In this document: positions 24,500 through 34,300 of the stretch, piece by piece | How positions within the stretch are numbered: the stretch's first letter is position 1 | Layout of the letters: each line of letters starts with the position of its first letter | Notes under the pieces: generated by a model | What the model was told of the DNA's origin: nothing | The model's input: only the letters and a program-made list of their open reading frames with translations | Database searches by the model: none | Position numbers and translations under genes: made by a program | Origin: Dactylis glomerata | Lineage: Eukaryota; Streptophyta; Magnoliopsida; Poales; Poaceae | DNA: 64,000 nucleotides | NCBI GenBank assembly: GCA_007115705.1 | Contig: QXEO01000236.1 | Span: 1,172,642-1,236,641 of the forward strand | Reading direction: 5' to 3'

Positions 24500-25085
24500 C
24501 AAAAAAGTTGCGCATTTTCCATAGCTTTCCAATGGTATATCATTTGCATCATTCCGGCAAGCGGTTAAAAAACTATAGTCAAATTAAGCTACATCTTTTT
24601 GGGATATCTCTGAATTCATTATTTTAAAAATTATTAAAAAACTATGCAGAATTTCAAAAAACTTAAAATACGAAAAAGTTGCACCTGCTCCATATCTATC
24701 CAACGCCATATTATTTGCCTCATTTAGACAAATTGTTGAGAAAATCTTCTCAAATTACAGTCCGCCCATTTTTGAGTAGATCTGAATTCTAGTATTTTCA
24801 AAATTGTTCAAAAATCTTGACGAATTTGAAAAAACTTGCAGAAATAACAAAGTTGCGAAATTTCAGTAGGTTTCCAACGGCGTATCATATGCATTATTCA
24901 GATTTGTGGTTTGGAAAATAAGTTGAAAATACGTTCCAGACGTGTTTTTGAATGCTTCCGATTTTCAAAATTAAACTTAAATCATTGAAAATTTGAAAAA
25001 AGTTTCAACATGAAAAAGTTGCGGGTTTTCTGTAGCTTTTCCAACAGTATATCATTTGCATAATTCTAAGAAACAGTTTAAAAGT
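24500..25085 (-). repeat. Four diverged repeats of about 175 bp in element B
   Basis: The segment TTTCCAAYRGYRTATCATTTGC recurs near 24527, 24697, 24868 and 25044, each with a preceding AAAGTTGCG-like text. Reverse-complemented, it matches the repeats of element C (56018-56600) in order and distance from the element end. Confidence 0.7.
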
Positions 25086-25193
25086 TCAAATAAATAGTTA
25101 CGTAGATACAAACAAGCAGTTCAAAATTTGCAAATAAGCAGTACAATTCTGTTATACAAAGCAGTACAAACATATATCGTAAGCAGTACAGAA

Positions 25194-25237
25194 TATGTAC
25201 AGAATATTATTCTATCATCGATGACAGAATAGTCTCC

Positions 25238-25238
<1 letters not shown>
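25194..25238 (-). repeat. Right terminal inverted repeat of element B
   Basis: Inverted partner of 21276-21320, directly followed by the (TA)n tract. Confidence 0.82.

Positions 25239-25287
<49 letters not shown>
25239..25287. repeat. (TA)n tract at the left edge of the viral block
   Basis: About 24 TA units between the right end of element B and viral sequence starting TATTCCTATTATG. The viral block also ends against TATATA at 55861. Integration of rice-tungro-like virus copies in AT-repeat tracts is known from rice. Confidence 0.9.
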
Positions 25288-25289
<2 letters not shown>

Positions 25290-25429
25290 CTATTATGAAG
25301 ATCTCCATCATCGTGAAGCATGCAAGCAGCCAAAGATTTGAAGCTGTCAAAAGTTCTTCACATGCATGCAAGAAGAAGGAATTCAAGCCAAAGTGAAGGA
25401 GAATTTCCAAGACACCATCATGAAGCATC

Positions 25430-26738
25430 GCTCTGATACCAACAATACACAACAAAATATACAGTAAAATAAATAAATATGCGGGATAAATATGAACTAT
25501 GCGTGATAATAAATTCTTTTATATTAACGATTATAAATACGTAAATTTAATATTCAGATTATAATATTATTTTTTGTATATTCTATAGGATCTTTATGGC
25601 TGTCGAGGCCAACAATTCGAGCGGGGTGTGCGCAGTGTTGTATTGTCCTACTCGGTACTCACCATATTTTTCACCATATTGCTTCAGGAGTAGCTAAGTT
25701 TATTTCCCTAAATTTCTTTAGTCAAATTTATATGGGTTGATTTCTTATCATCTTCCCAGGCAGTTCCACCCAAGGGGAACACTTCTCTACAACTAAGGTT
25801 CTCGTTCTGACGCCATACACAAGGCTTAACAGAGAACTACATGCAGAGGTTTCTCCTATAGGATCCCTAGCATAAGAACCCATCCCATATAAACATGCTA
25901 AAAAGATTAAGGGAAACACAAAACTACTTCATTTCCACAATATAGCTTACATATGGTTGTCCCTTTCGGGAAGCCCCGAAGGGTTTATACGAGAAGGAGG
26001 GATTACCTTAGCTCCTTCAGTACAACACGATTGCCTTCACTATGCAGGCTTATTATTACAAGTGGTGGTGGTGGTACTACTACTACTACTACTACTAAGC
26101 AGGGAGTTCTCGCAGGAGCTCGCTGCTGGCTGGTGTTTCTTCTGGCTACTGGTGTGTGCTTACTCTGTGTGTCCTTCTTCGCTGCGCTCATCCCGTTTTA
26201 TAGGCACAAGAGAGCAGCATTCCACAGCCTTCTCCCTCCATCATTGCTTCTTCTTTCCTCTTGCTCATCATACCCCTATATTGTAGGTCTTTTTAGGCTC
26301 TCTAGGCTTCATAGCCTTTGTAGCCCTTCTTTATAGGTTAATGAGAGCATGTTGGAGAGAAATATATGTGCAGCCACCACGTTGCCATGGCTGCCAATGG
26401 AGATGACATTATCCTTATCTTCTTGTTGGATATCTTCTTATGCTTCATGATGGTGTCTTGGAAATTCTCCTTCATTTTGGCTTGAATTCCTTCTTCTTCC
26501 ATGCATGTGAAGAACTTTTGACAGCTTCAAATCTTTGGCTGCTTGCATGCTTGACGATGATGGAGATCTTCATAATAGGAATATTTATTTTTATTTATTC
26601 ATTAAATATTTCGAAATTATTAATTAATTTTTTTTTTGAATTTTTCAATTGTTCGGGTATAGGTCCTCCACGCCCGAATAATTGATAGTAATATCAATTC
26701 AAGTTTATTCTAATATTTGGGTCCTCCGCTCCCGATAA
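25430..26738 (-). repeat. Inverted copy of the viral promoter/leader region
   Basis: Reverse complement of the region between the last viral ORF and the primer site. Its left end is the primer site itself (minus TGGTATCAGAGC, 25430-25441), and the break falls exactly at the end of those 12 bases. Its right end joins forward last-ORF sequence near 26738. It includes a minus-strand TATA box (26193-26203), the conserved leader ORF (25728-25919) and a (TAC)n microsatellite. Confidence 0.85.
26193..26203 (-). promoter_or_regulatory. Viral TATA box, inverted copy
   Basis: Minus CTATAAAACGG, preceded by GTGC and followed by GATGAGCGCAG, as in the three forward copies. Confidence 0.7.
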
Positions 26739-27088
26739 AAAACAAGAATACTCCTCCTCCATCTAATACAGCTCATACAAAGGGAGAATCATCAACGAAG
26801 GTAAAAGAAGAAGAAGAGTCCATGCAGACTCTAACAAATAAGGCGTGCCTTTTAAAAGGCGTGGATCCTCTGGATTCAGAGCACATACACTTGAAGGTAA
26901 ATGAAAAATTTGAATAAATTGCAAAAACATGGAAAGAAGAATTAAAAGCAGAAATTTTAAAAGAATTACAAGCTGAATTTAATGAAAAATTTGAAGCATT
27001 AAAAAGAGAATATGATTCTAAATATGATCTGAATTTTTCAGACGATGACCACATGGACATCGCTGGACATGGTCAGCTCCCAGAATAA
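26739..27088 (+). pseudogene. 3' fragment of the last viral ORF
   Basis: Matches the C-terminal third of the ORF ending at 54525, from NKNTPPP to the final HGQLPE. It has a stop at 26915-26917 (after VNEKFE) that the other copy lacks, and several substitutions. It directly precedes a forward promoter/leader copy, so the junction with its right neighbour is the natural viral order. Confidence 0.85.
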
Positions 27089-28420
27089 ATATAGAAGCAT
27101 GCAAATATTGTTGAATATAAATTGATATTGCTATCAATTTATCGGGCGCGGAGGACCCAAATATTAGAATAAACTTGAATTGATATTACTATCAATTATT
27201 CGGGCTCGGAGGACCTATACCCGAACAATTGAAAAATTCAAAAAAAAAATTAATTAATAATTTCGAAATATTTAATGAATAAAGAAAAATAAATATTCCT
27301 ATTATGAAGATCTCCATCATCGTCAAGCATGCAAGCAGCCAAAGATTTGAAGCTGTCAAAAGTTCTTCACATGCATGCAAGAAGAAGGAATTCAAGCCAA
27401 AGTGAAGGAGAATTTCCAAGACACCATCCTGAAGCATAAGAAGATATCCAACAAGAAGATGAGGATAATGTCATCTCCATTGGCAGCCATGGCAACGTGG
27501 TGGCTGCACATATATTTCTCTCCAACATGCTCTCATTAACCTATAAAGAAGGGCTACAAAGGCTATGACGCCTAGAGAGCCTAAAAAGACCTACAATATA
27601 GGGGTATGATGAGCAAGAGGAAAGAAGAAGCAATAATGGAGGGAGAAGGCTGTGGAATGCTGCTCTCTTGTGCCTATAAAACGGGATGAGCGCAGCAAAG
27701 AAGGACACATAGAGTAAGCACACACCAGCAGCCAGCAGCGAGCTCCCGCGAGAACTCCCTGCTTAGTAGTAGTAGTAGTAGTACCACCACCACCACTTGT
27801 AATAATAAGCCTGCATAGTGATGGCAATCGTGTTGTACCGAAGGAGCTAAGGTAATCCCTCCTTCTCGTGTAAACCCTTCGGGGCTTCCCGAAAGCGAAA
27901 ACCATATGTAAGCTATATTGTGGAAATGAAGTAGTTTCGTGTTTCCCTTAATCTTTTTAGCATGTTTATATGGGATGGGTTCTTATGCTAGGGATCCTAT
28001 AGGAGAAACCTCTGCATGTAGTTCTCTGTTAAGCCTTGTGTATGGCGTCAGAACGAGAATCTTAGTTGTAGAGAAGTGTTCCCCTTGGGTGGAACTGCCT
28101 GGGAAGACGATAAGAAATCAACCCATATAAATTTGACTAAAGAAATTTAGGGAAATAAACTTAGCTACTCCTAAAGCAATATGGTGAAAAATATGGTGAG
28201 TACCGAGTAGGACAATACAACACTGCGCACACCCCGCTCGAATTGTTGGCCTCGACCGCCATAAAGATCCTGTAGAATATACAAAAAATAATATTATAAT
28301 CTGAATATTAAATTTACATATTTATAATCGTTAATATAAAAGAATTTATTATCACGCATAGTTCATATTTATCCCGCATATTTATTTATTTTACTGTATA
28401 TTTTGTTGTGTATTGTTGGT
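27089..28420 (+). repeat. Forward viral promoter/leader copy, first
   Basis: From the stop of the last ORF to TGGT, the first four bases of the primer site (28417-28420), where it breaks and rejoins mid-region at CGCGGAGGACC. This is a tail-to-head junction at the minus-strand start. It is noncoding apart from the small leader ORF (27939-28130). Confidence 0.85.
27674..27682 (+). promoter_or_regulatory. Viral TATA box, first forward copy
   Basis: CTATAAAAC between GTGC and GGGATGAGCGCAG. The leader from here to the primer site is about 700 nt, typical of the pregenomic RNA leader in this family. Confidence 0.75.
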
Positions 28421-29697
28421 CGCGGAGGACCCAAATATTAGAATAAACTTGAATTGATATTACTATCAATTATTCGGGCGCGGAGGACCTATACCCGATC
28501 AATTGAAAAATTCAAAAAAAAATATTAATTAATAATTTCGAAATATTTAATGAATAAATAAAAATAAATATTCCTATTATGAAGATCTCCATCATCGTCA
28601 AGCATGCAAGCAGCCAAAGATTTGAAGCTGTCAAAAGTTCTTGACATGCATGCAAGAAGAAGGAATTCAAGCCAAAGTGAAGGAGAATTTCCAAGACACC
28701 ATCATGAAGCATAAGAAGATATCCAACAAGAAGATAAGGATAATGTCATCTCCATTGGCAGCCATGGCAATGTGGTGGCTGCACATATATTTCTCTCCAA
28801 CATGCTCTCATTAACCTATAAAGAAGGGCTACAAAGGCTATGAAGCCTAGAGAGCCTAAAAAGACCTACAATATAGGGGTATGATGAGCAAGAGGAAAGA
28901 AGAAGCAATAATGGAGGGAGAAGGCTGTGGAATGCTGCTCTCTCGTGCCTATAAAACGGGATGAGCGCAGCGAAGAAGGAGACACAGAGTAAGCACACAC
29001 CAGCAGCCAGCAGCGAGGTCCTGTGAGAACTCCCTGCTTAGTAGTAGTAGTAGTAGTAGTAGTACCACCACCACCACTTGTAATAATAAGCCTGCATAGT
29101 GAAGGCAATCGTGTTGTACCAAAGGAGCTAAGGTAATCCCTCCTTCTCTTGTAAACCCTTCAGGGCTTCCCGAAAGGGAAAACCATATATAAGCTATATT
29201 GTGGAAATGAAGAAGTTTCTTGTTTCCCTTAATCTTTTTAGCATGTTTATATGGGATGGGTTCTTATGCTAGGAATCCTATAGGAGAAACCTCTGCATGT
29301 AGTTCTCTGTTAAGCCTTGTGTATGGCGTCAGAACGAGAACCTTAGTTGTAGAGAAGTGTTCCCCTTGGGTGGAACTGCCTGGGAAGACGATAAGAAATC
29401 AACCCATATAAATTTGACTAAAGAAATTTAGGGAAATAAACTTAGCTACTCCTGAAGCAATATGGTGAAAAATATGGTGAGTATCGAGTAGGACAATACA
29501 ACACTGCGCACACCCCGCTCGAATTGTTGGTCTCGACAGCCATAAAGATCCTGTAGAATATACAAAAAATAATATTATAATCTGAATATTAAATTTACGT
29601 ATTTATAATCGTTAATGTAAAAGAATTTATTATCACGCATAGTTCATATTTATCCCGCATATTTATTTATTTTACTGTATATTTTGTTGTGTATTGT
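28421..29697 (+). repeat. Forward viral promoter/leader copy, second
   Basis: Starts about 60 bp inside the region (CGCGGAGGACC) and runs without a break into the full primer site at 29698. It is thus the 5' promoter/leader of the genome-length unit. It differs from the other copies by scattered substitutions and by the length of its (GTA)n tract near 29040. Confidence 0.85.
28949..28956 (+). promoter_or_regulatory. Viral TATA box, second forward copy
   Basis: CTATAAAA in the same context as the other copies. This is the promoter directly upstream of the genome-length unit. Confidence 0.75.
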
Positions 29698-29710
29698 TGG
29701 TATCAGAGCC
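29698..29710 (+). other. Viral tRNA-Met primer binding site (genome position 1)
   Basis: TGGTATCAGAGCC, complementary to the 3' end of plant initiator tRNA-Met. Caulimovirids prime minus-strand DNA here, and genome numbering conventionally starts here. Confidence 0.9.
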
Positions 29711-29836
29711 AGTGTTTAATCATTGAAAGGTTAAAGTATCTGAATTTAGAAGTTAGCGCAGGTAGAATAATAAAAACTAAGGAAAATATTGATATAAGGT
29801 GTAGAATAAATCCATCTGAAGAGCATACTTGGCATA
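29711..29836 (+). other. Viral leader between the primer site and the Athila insertion
   Basis: About 126 bp of noncoding viral sequence ending in the target duplication GCATA (29832-29836). The leader resumes at 39174 with the other GCATA copy. Confidence 0.8.
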
Positions 29837-31090
29837 TGATCACTCTAAGATTTACACATATATCTGAACCTTGCAACCATAAAACTTGTCTGTTTTACCT
29901 CATTTCTACCAGTGTTGCACCAACATTTTACATCATTTGATCCTTTGTCACAGATCAGTGCGCCAAGGCACTTAATTCTACAAGTCAGAGCAATTCAAAC
30001 ATCAGCTCAAGCCACCAGGAAAGGAAGAGTACATCTTGAGGAGCAAGAAAGAAGCCAACGGCAGGAGCAGGCTGCCACGGCACAAAGGGACAAGAAAAAC
30101 GGAAAAGCAAGCTAGCAGCTGCCGCCACCTTTTTCCCTCTACCCCTCTACGCTGCAGCATACACTCTATCCATCTCTCACCCCATCCATCCATCTCGCCT
30201 CACAACCAATCCATCCACCACTCCACCAAAATCTTCCTCCTCCATAGTCCAACACACCGAAAACCTTCACTTTTTCCACCCACTTTTCCCTCTTCTCCTC
30301 TTCTGCAACAAGATCAGATCAACGGCGCAAGCAAGAACACCATGAACACCACCAAGAACACCTCCAAGAACGTCAAGATGGACAAGGCTCGAAGGAGCTG
30401 AAGGCCAAGCTCTTCCTCATCCCTCTTCATCCTCTGCCACGACAGCAACATCTCTGCCTTCTTCTACTTTCTCTGCCATGGCAAGCCTTCGGTGACCAAC
30501 AACAACCTCTCTTTTCTCCCCCATGCTCTGTGATCTGATTTGTGTTGATCTTGCACTGTAAAACAGTTTGAACCTTGTCCTGGATCTTTGCTATGGTTTG
30601 AGTGACACACTCCATTGTAAACTCCAAGATTACTGTGATTTCTGTGTTGCATCTGCTTGATCTGTTAGGTGCAAGACTAGCCTCTGCATCTAGTCCCAAA
30701 AATGCATCCCTGCCTCACTTGCTCGTTTGTCCTTTGTTTCCTTGCCTGACAAACAAGAAACATTGGATTTGTTATGTTAAAACTTCCCTGCCTCACTTGC
30801 TCGTTTGTCCTTTGTTTCCTTGCCTGACAAACAAGAAACATTGGATTTGTTATGTTAAAACTTCCCTGCCTCACTTGCTCGTTTGTCCTTTGTTTCCTTG
30901 CCTGACAAACAAGAAACATTGGATTTGTTATGTTAAAAACTTCCAACCTAAAACCTCCTTTTATTTTCCTGTTTACAACACCAAAAACCCCACTTTTCTG
31001 CTTAGCTTCTGGAAATTAGGAAATAGTCTCATTTGTGTTGATCCCTGTGGAGACGACTAGAAAAACCCCCCTATAATCTCAGCTAGATCA
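29837..31090 (+). repeat. 5' LTR of the Athila element
   Basis: 1,254 bp, TG to CA. Contains three copies of a 78-bp unit (from 30707). The first half is CT-rich and holds small open frames repeated in the other LTR; these are not genes. Confidence 0.95.
30707..30940 (+). repeat. 78-bp triplicate inside the 5' LTR
   Basis: Units start at 30707, 30785 and 30863 (TCCCTGCCTCACTTGCTCG) and are essentially identical. The same triplicate occurs at 38790-39023, so it predates the last transposition. Confidence 0.92.
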
Positions 31091-31094
31091 AAAT

Positions 31095-31112
31095 TGGCGC
31101 CGTTGCCGGGGA
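31095..31112 (+). other. tRNA-Asp primer binding site of the Athila element
   Basis: TGGCGCCGTTGCCGGGGA, four bases after the 5' LTR. Confidence 0.9.
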
Positions 31113-31325
31113 TCAACTTTTGATTGTTTCCTTAGATTACAGTAGACTAAGCTGTGTAAATACTTGTTCCAATTTGCAATCTTTGATTGTCTGTTTTAAT
31201 GACTTGTCTGTGATCAAGCTTAGAACTTTTATTAGGGGATTTAGTTCACTAACCCTTGATCAAGTTCTTGTCTGTGATTGTGTGTAGAACAATGATTTCA
31301 TCTAATCTCCGTGGGAATTCAGTTG

Positions 31326-34300
31326 ATGCAGTCCTCTGAAGATTCTCCACTAGCCCCATTTGATCCTGAGCCAGAGAGGACTTTGTTTGCAAGAAAGAGA
31401 GCAGCTTCTGAAGTCTCTGCTGAAGATTTGGAAACCTCTGCCTCAGATTTGGAATCGTCATCCTCAGATTTCAGCATGGGTGATAAGAAGTTGAGAGATT
31501 TGTGGATTCCCAAGGACCAGATCAGCAATGCAGATGTGATTATGCCTGCAATACAAGCAAACAACTGGGAAATCAAGCCAGCTCTGATCAATATGGTGCA
31601 ACATAATCCCTTCAAAGGTTCTGCTTTGGAGAGCCCCCATGAGCATATCAGAAATTTTCTGGAGTACTGCAACACTTTGAAGCACAATGGTGTTCCTCCT
31701 GAAGCCATCAGGATGCAATTGTTTCCCTTCTCACTGTCTGGACTTGCAAAAGTTTGGTTCCACTCTCTTCCTATTCACTGCAGAGACACATGGGAACATG
31801 TTCTTCAAGCCTTCTTTGAGAGATATTTCCCTCCAACCAAAGCAGCTGAGTGCAGAGACAAGATAACAAGATTTGTGCAATATGAAGGAGAAAGCCTGTA
31901 TGATACTTGGCAGAGATACCAAGGTCTCATCAGGATGTGTCCCAACCATGGCCAGGAGCAATGGCTCATCTTGCAAACCTTCTACAAGGGTTTGACAGAG
32001 CAAACCAGATCATTTGTTGACTCAGCTGCTGGAGGTGGAATCATGAACAAGACCCTTGATGAAGCTACTGAGTTGATTGAGAGCATGGCATCACACAACT
32101 TCTCCTGGACAAATGAAAGAGCTGTCCACCCCAACAATCAGCTGCAGATTCAGTCAAGTGGCCAGAATGCTTTGGAAGCCAAGTTGGAGAGTTTAACAAC
32201 TCAGCTTGCCCAGCTCATGACAGAAAGAAACAGCCAAGCTTTGGTTCCTGTCAACCAAGTTACTTCTGCCTGTGCAATTTGTGGAAAAGAAGGCCATTCT
32301 CTCATGGAATGTACCTTGTCTGCACTTCCTGAAGCCATGATATCAGAGGTGAACTATGCCCAGAATCAAGGGCCATATTCCCAAAGTTACAACCCTTCTT
32401 GGAGAAACCACCCCAACCTTTCTTACAAGAGCAATAATCAGCAAAGTTACCCAGCACCAGGGCAGCAGCACTATGCCCAAGCATCCCAGCAGAGTTACCA
32501 TCAGCCTGGACAACAAAATTTCAGACCCCAAGGTCAAGTGCAACACCCACAACAACAACACCACCCAGTACATCAGCAAACTACTTCATCCAGCAGTAGC
32601 AGCCAATCTGAGCTTGGAGAAATGATGAAGCTACAGAAGGAAATGTTCAGTGGAATGCAAGAAACTATGAAAATGCAATCTGAACTTTTCTACAAGACTA
32701 TGCAGCAACTCACTGCTGGAATCCAGACCAACAACATTGGAAAACAAGCTGAAGGAAAACTGCCAGCCCAAACAGAGAAAAACCCAAAACAGTGTGGTGC
32801 CCTTTCCACTACTGAAGTTATTGATGCAGTCACCACTAGGAGTGGGGTGAACACTGAACCCTTACTCAAAACCCCACCAAATGTCACTTATGTTGCTCCA
32901 CAGAGAAGACCCACCGTGCAGCAACAATCACCTCCAGAAATTGTTCTGCCAAGGCAGGAAAAATCTACAGGACAGCCTGCCCAGACAGAAAACCCTGCCA
33001 AGGCACAGATCTCTGCCACAGAACCAACAGAGAAGCCTTTGTTGATGAAAGTGCCATTTCCAGAGAGATTGGACAAGACCAAGGAAGAGAAGCAATACTC
33101 TAAATTCCTTGAGACCATGAAGGAAGTGCAAATCACCATCCCCATCTTGGATGCAGTGTTGCACATTCCCCTATATGCAAAGTTTTTCAAAGATCTGATC
33201 ATAAGGAAGAGGACTTTGGACAGCCCTGAGTTAGTAGCCTTGACAGAAGATTGCAGTGCTGTGATCTTGAACCACATGCCCAAGAAGCTACAAGACCCTG
33301 GAAGTTTCAGCATTCCCTATGTAGTGGGAAGAAAAACCTTCACAGCCCTTTGTGACTTAGGTTCCTCTGTGAGTGTGTTACCCTCTGCTGCAAGCCAGAT
33401 TCAGCAGCTGGGAACGTTGAAGCCTACCCCAATGACACTTCAACTTGCTGATAGAACCCTGAGAAAACCAATAGGAGTCCTTGAAGATGTGCCAGTCCAA
33501 GTTGGCAACTTTGCATATCCTGTGGACTTTGTTGTGCTAGAGATGGAAGACAATGCTGAATCAATGATTCTAGGCAGGCCATTCTTGGCAACTGCTGGTG
33601 CCATCATTGATGTCAAAGGTGGAACCCTCAAATTACAATTTGGATCAGAGCAAGCTGAATTCAGCATGAAACATGCCACTCATTTACCCAATGTTCCTGA
33701 ACATTGCCATTCCATTGATATTGTTGAAAGAAATGTGCTAGAAACTTTGCCAGAACCTGAGCAAGAAGAGCCTGAAGCTCAAGTCTTTGTTACTGCTGAA
33801 ACCACCAACGTACAGCAGCTCTGTGAAGTGAAAATTTGTGAAATTGTACCTGTGTCAAGTGCAAGACAACCAGCTCATCCAGCTCACCATTCTGTTGTGG
33901 AGCTCAAAGAATTGCCTTCCCATCTGAAATACTCATTCTTGGAGAAGGAAAAGTTACACCCTGTGATTATTAGTTCTGCCCTTTCAAGTGAGCAAGAAGA
34001 AAGTCTTCTGTCTATTCTGAAGCTGTACAAGAATGTCATTGGATATTCCATTGATGACATCATTGGCATTAGTGAGAAAGTGTGTTCTCACAGGATCCAC
34101 TTAGAAGAAGGCAGCAAGCCAACAAGAGAAGGACAGAGGAGACTAAACCCTGCTATGCAAGATGTAGTAAAGAAGGAAGTTCTGAAATTGTTAAAGGCTG
34201 GAATGATATACCCCATCTCTGACAGTGAGTGGGTGAGTCCTATCCACATTGTGCCCAAGAAAGGTGGCTACACTGTTGTTGAAAATGAAGAAGGAAGGCT

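Larger units (their letters stand above)
21274..25238 (-). mobile_element. Element B: 4-kb non-autonomous TIR element in a TA tract
   Basis: Inverted ends of about 42 bp (21276-21320 and 25194-25238) share GAGACTATTCT and AATATTCTGTACAT. The element lies between an AT tract (21260-21272) and (TA)n (25239-25287). Read from its right end it holds four diverged repeats of about 175 bp (25085-24500), an AAGTAC motif array (24240-23280), a LINE insertion, and a GC-rich segment (about 21370-21860) near the other end. Element C has the same order. Open frames in the GC-rich part are low-complexity and unlike any family I know. No transposase, so it must be mobilised in trans. Confidence 0.75.

Noticed and set aside
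30602..31060. 152-codon frame with three identical 26-residue repeats, also at 38685-39143
   Set aside because: A translation of the 78-bp LTR triplicate (78 is a multiple of three). It lies in the LTR leader and has no protein support.
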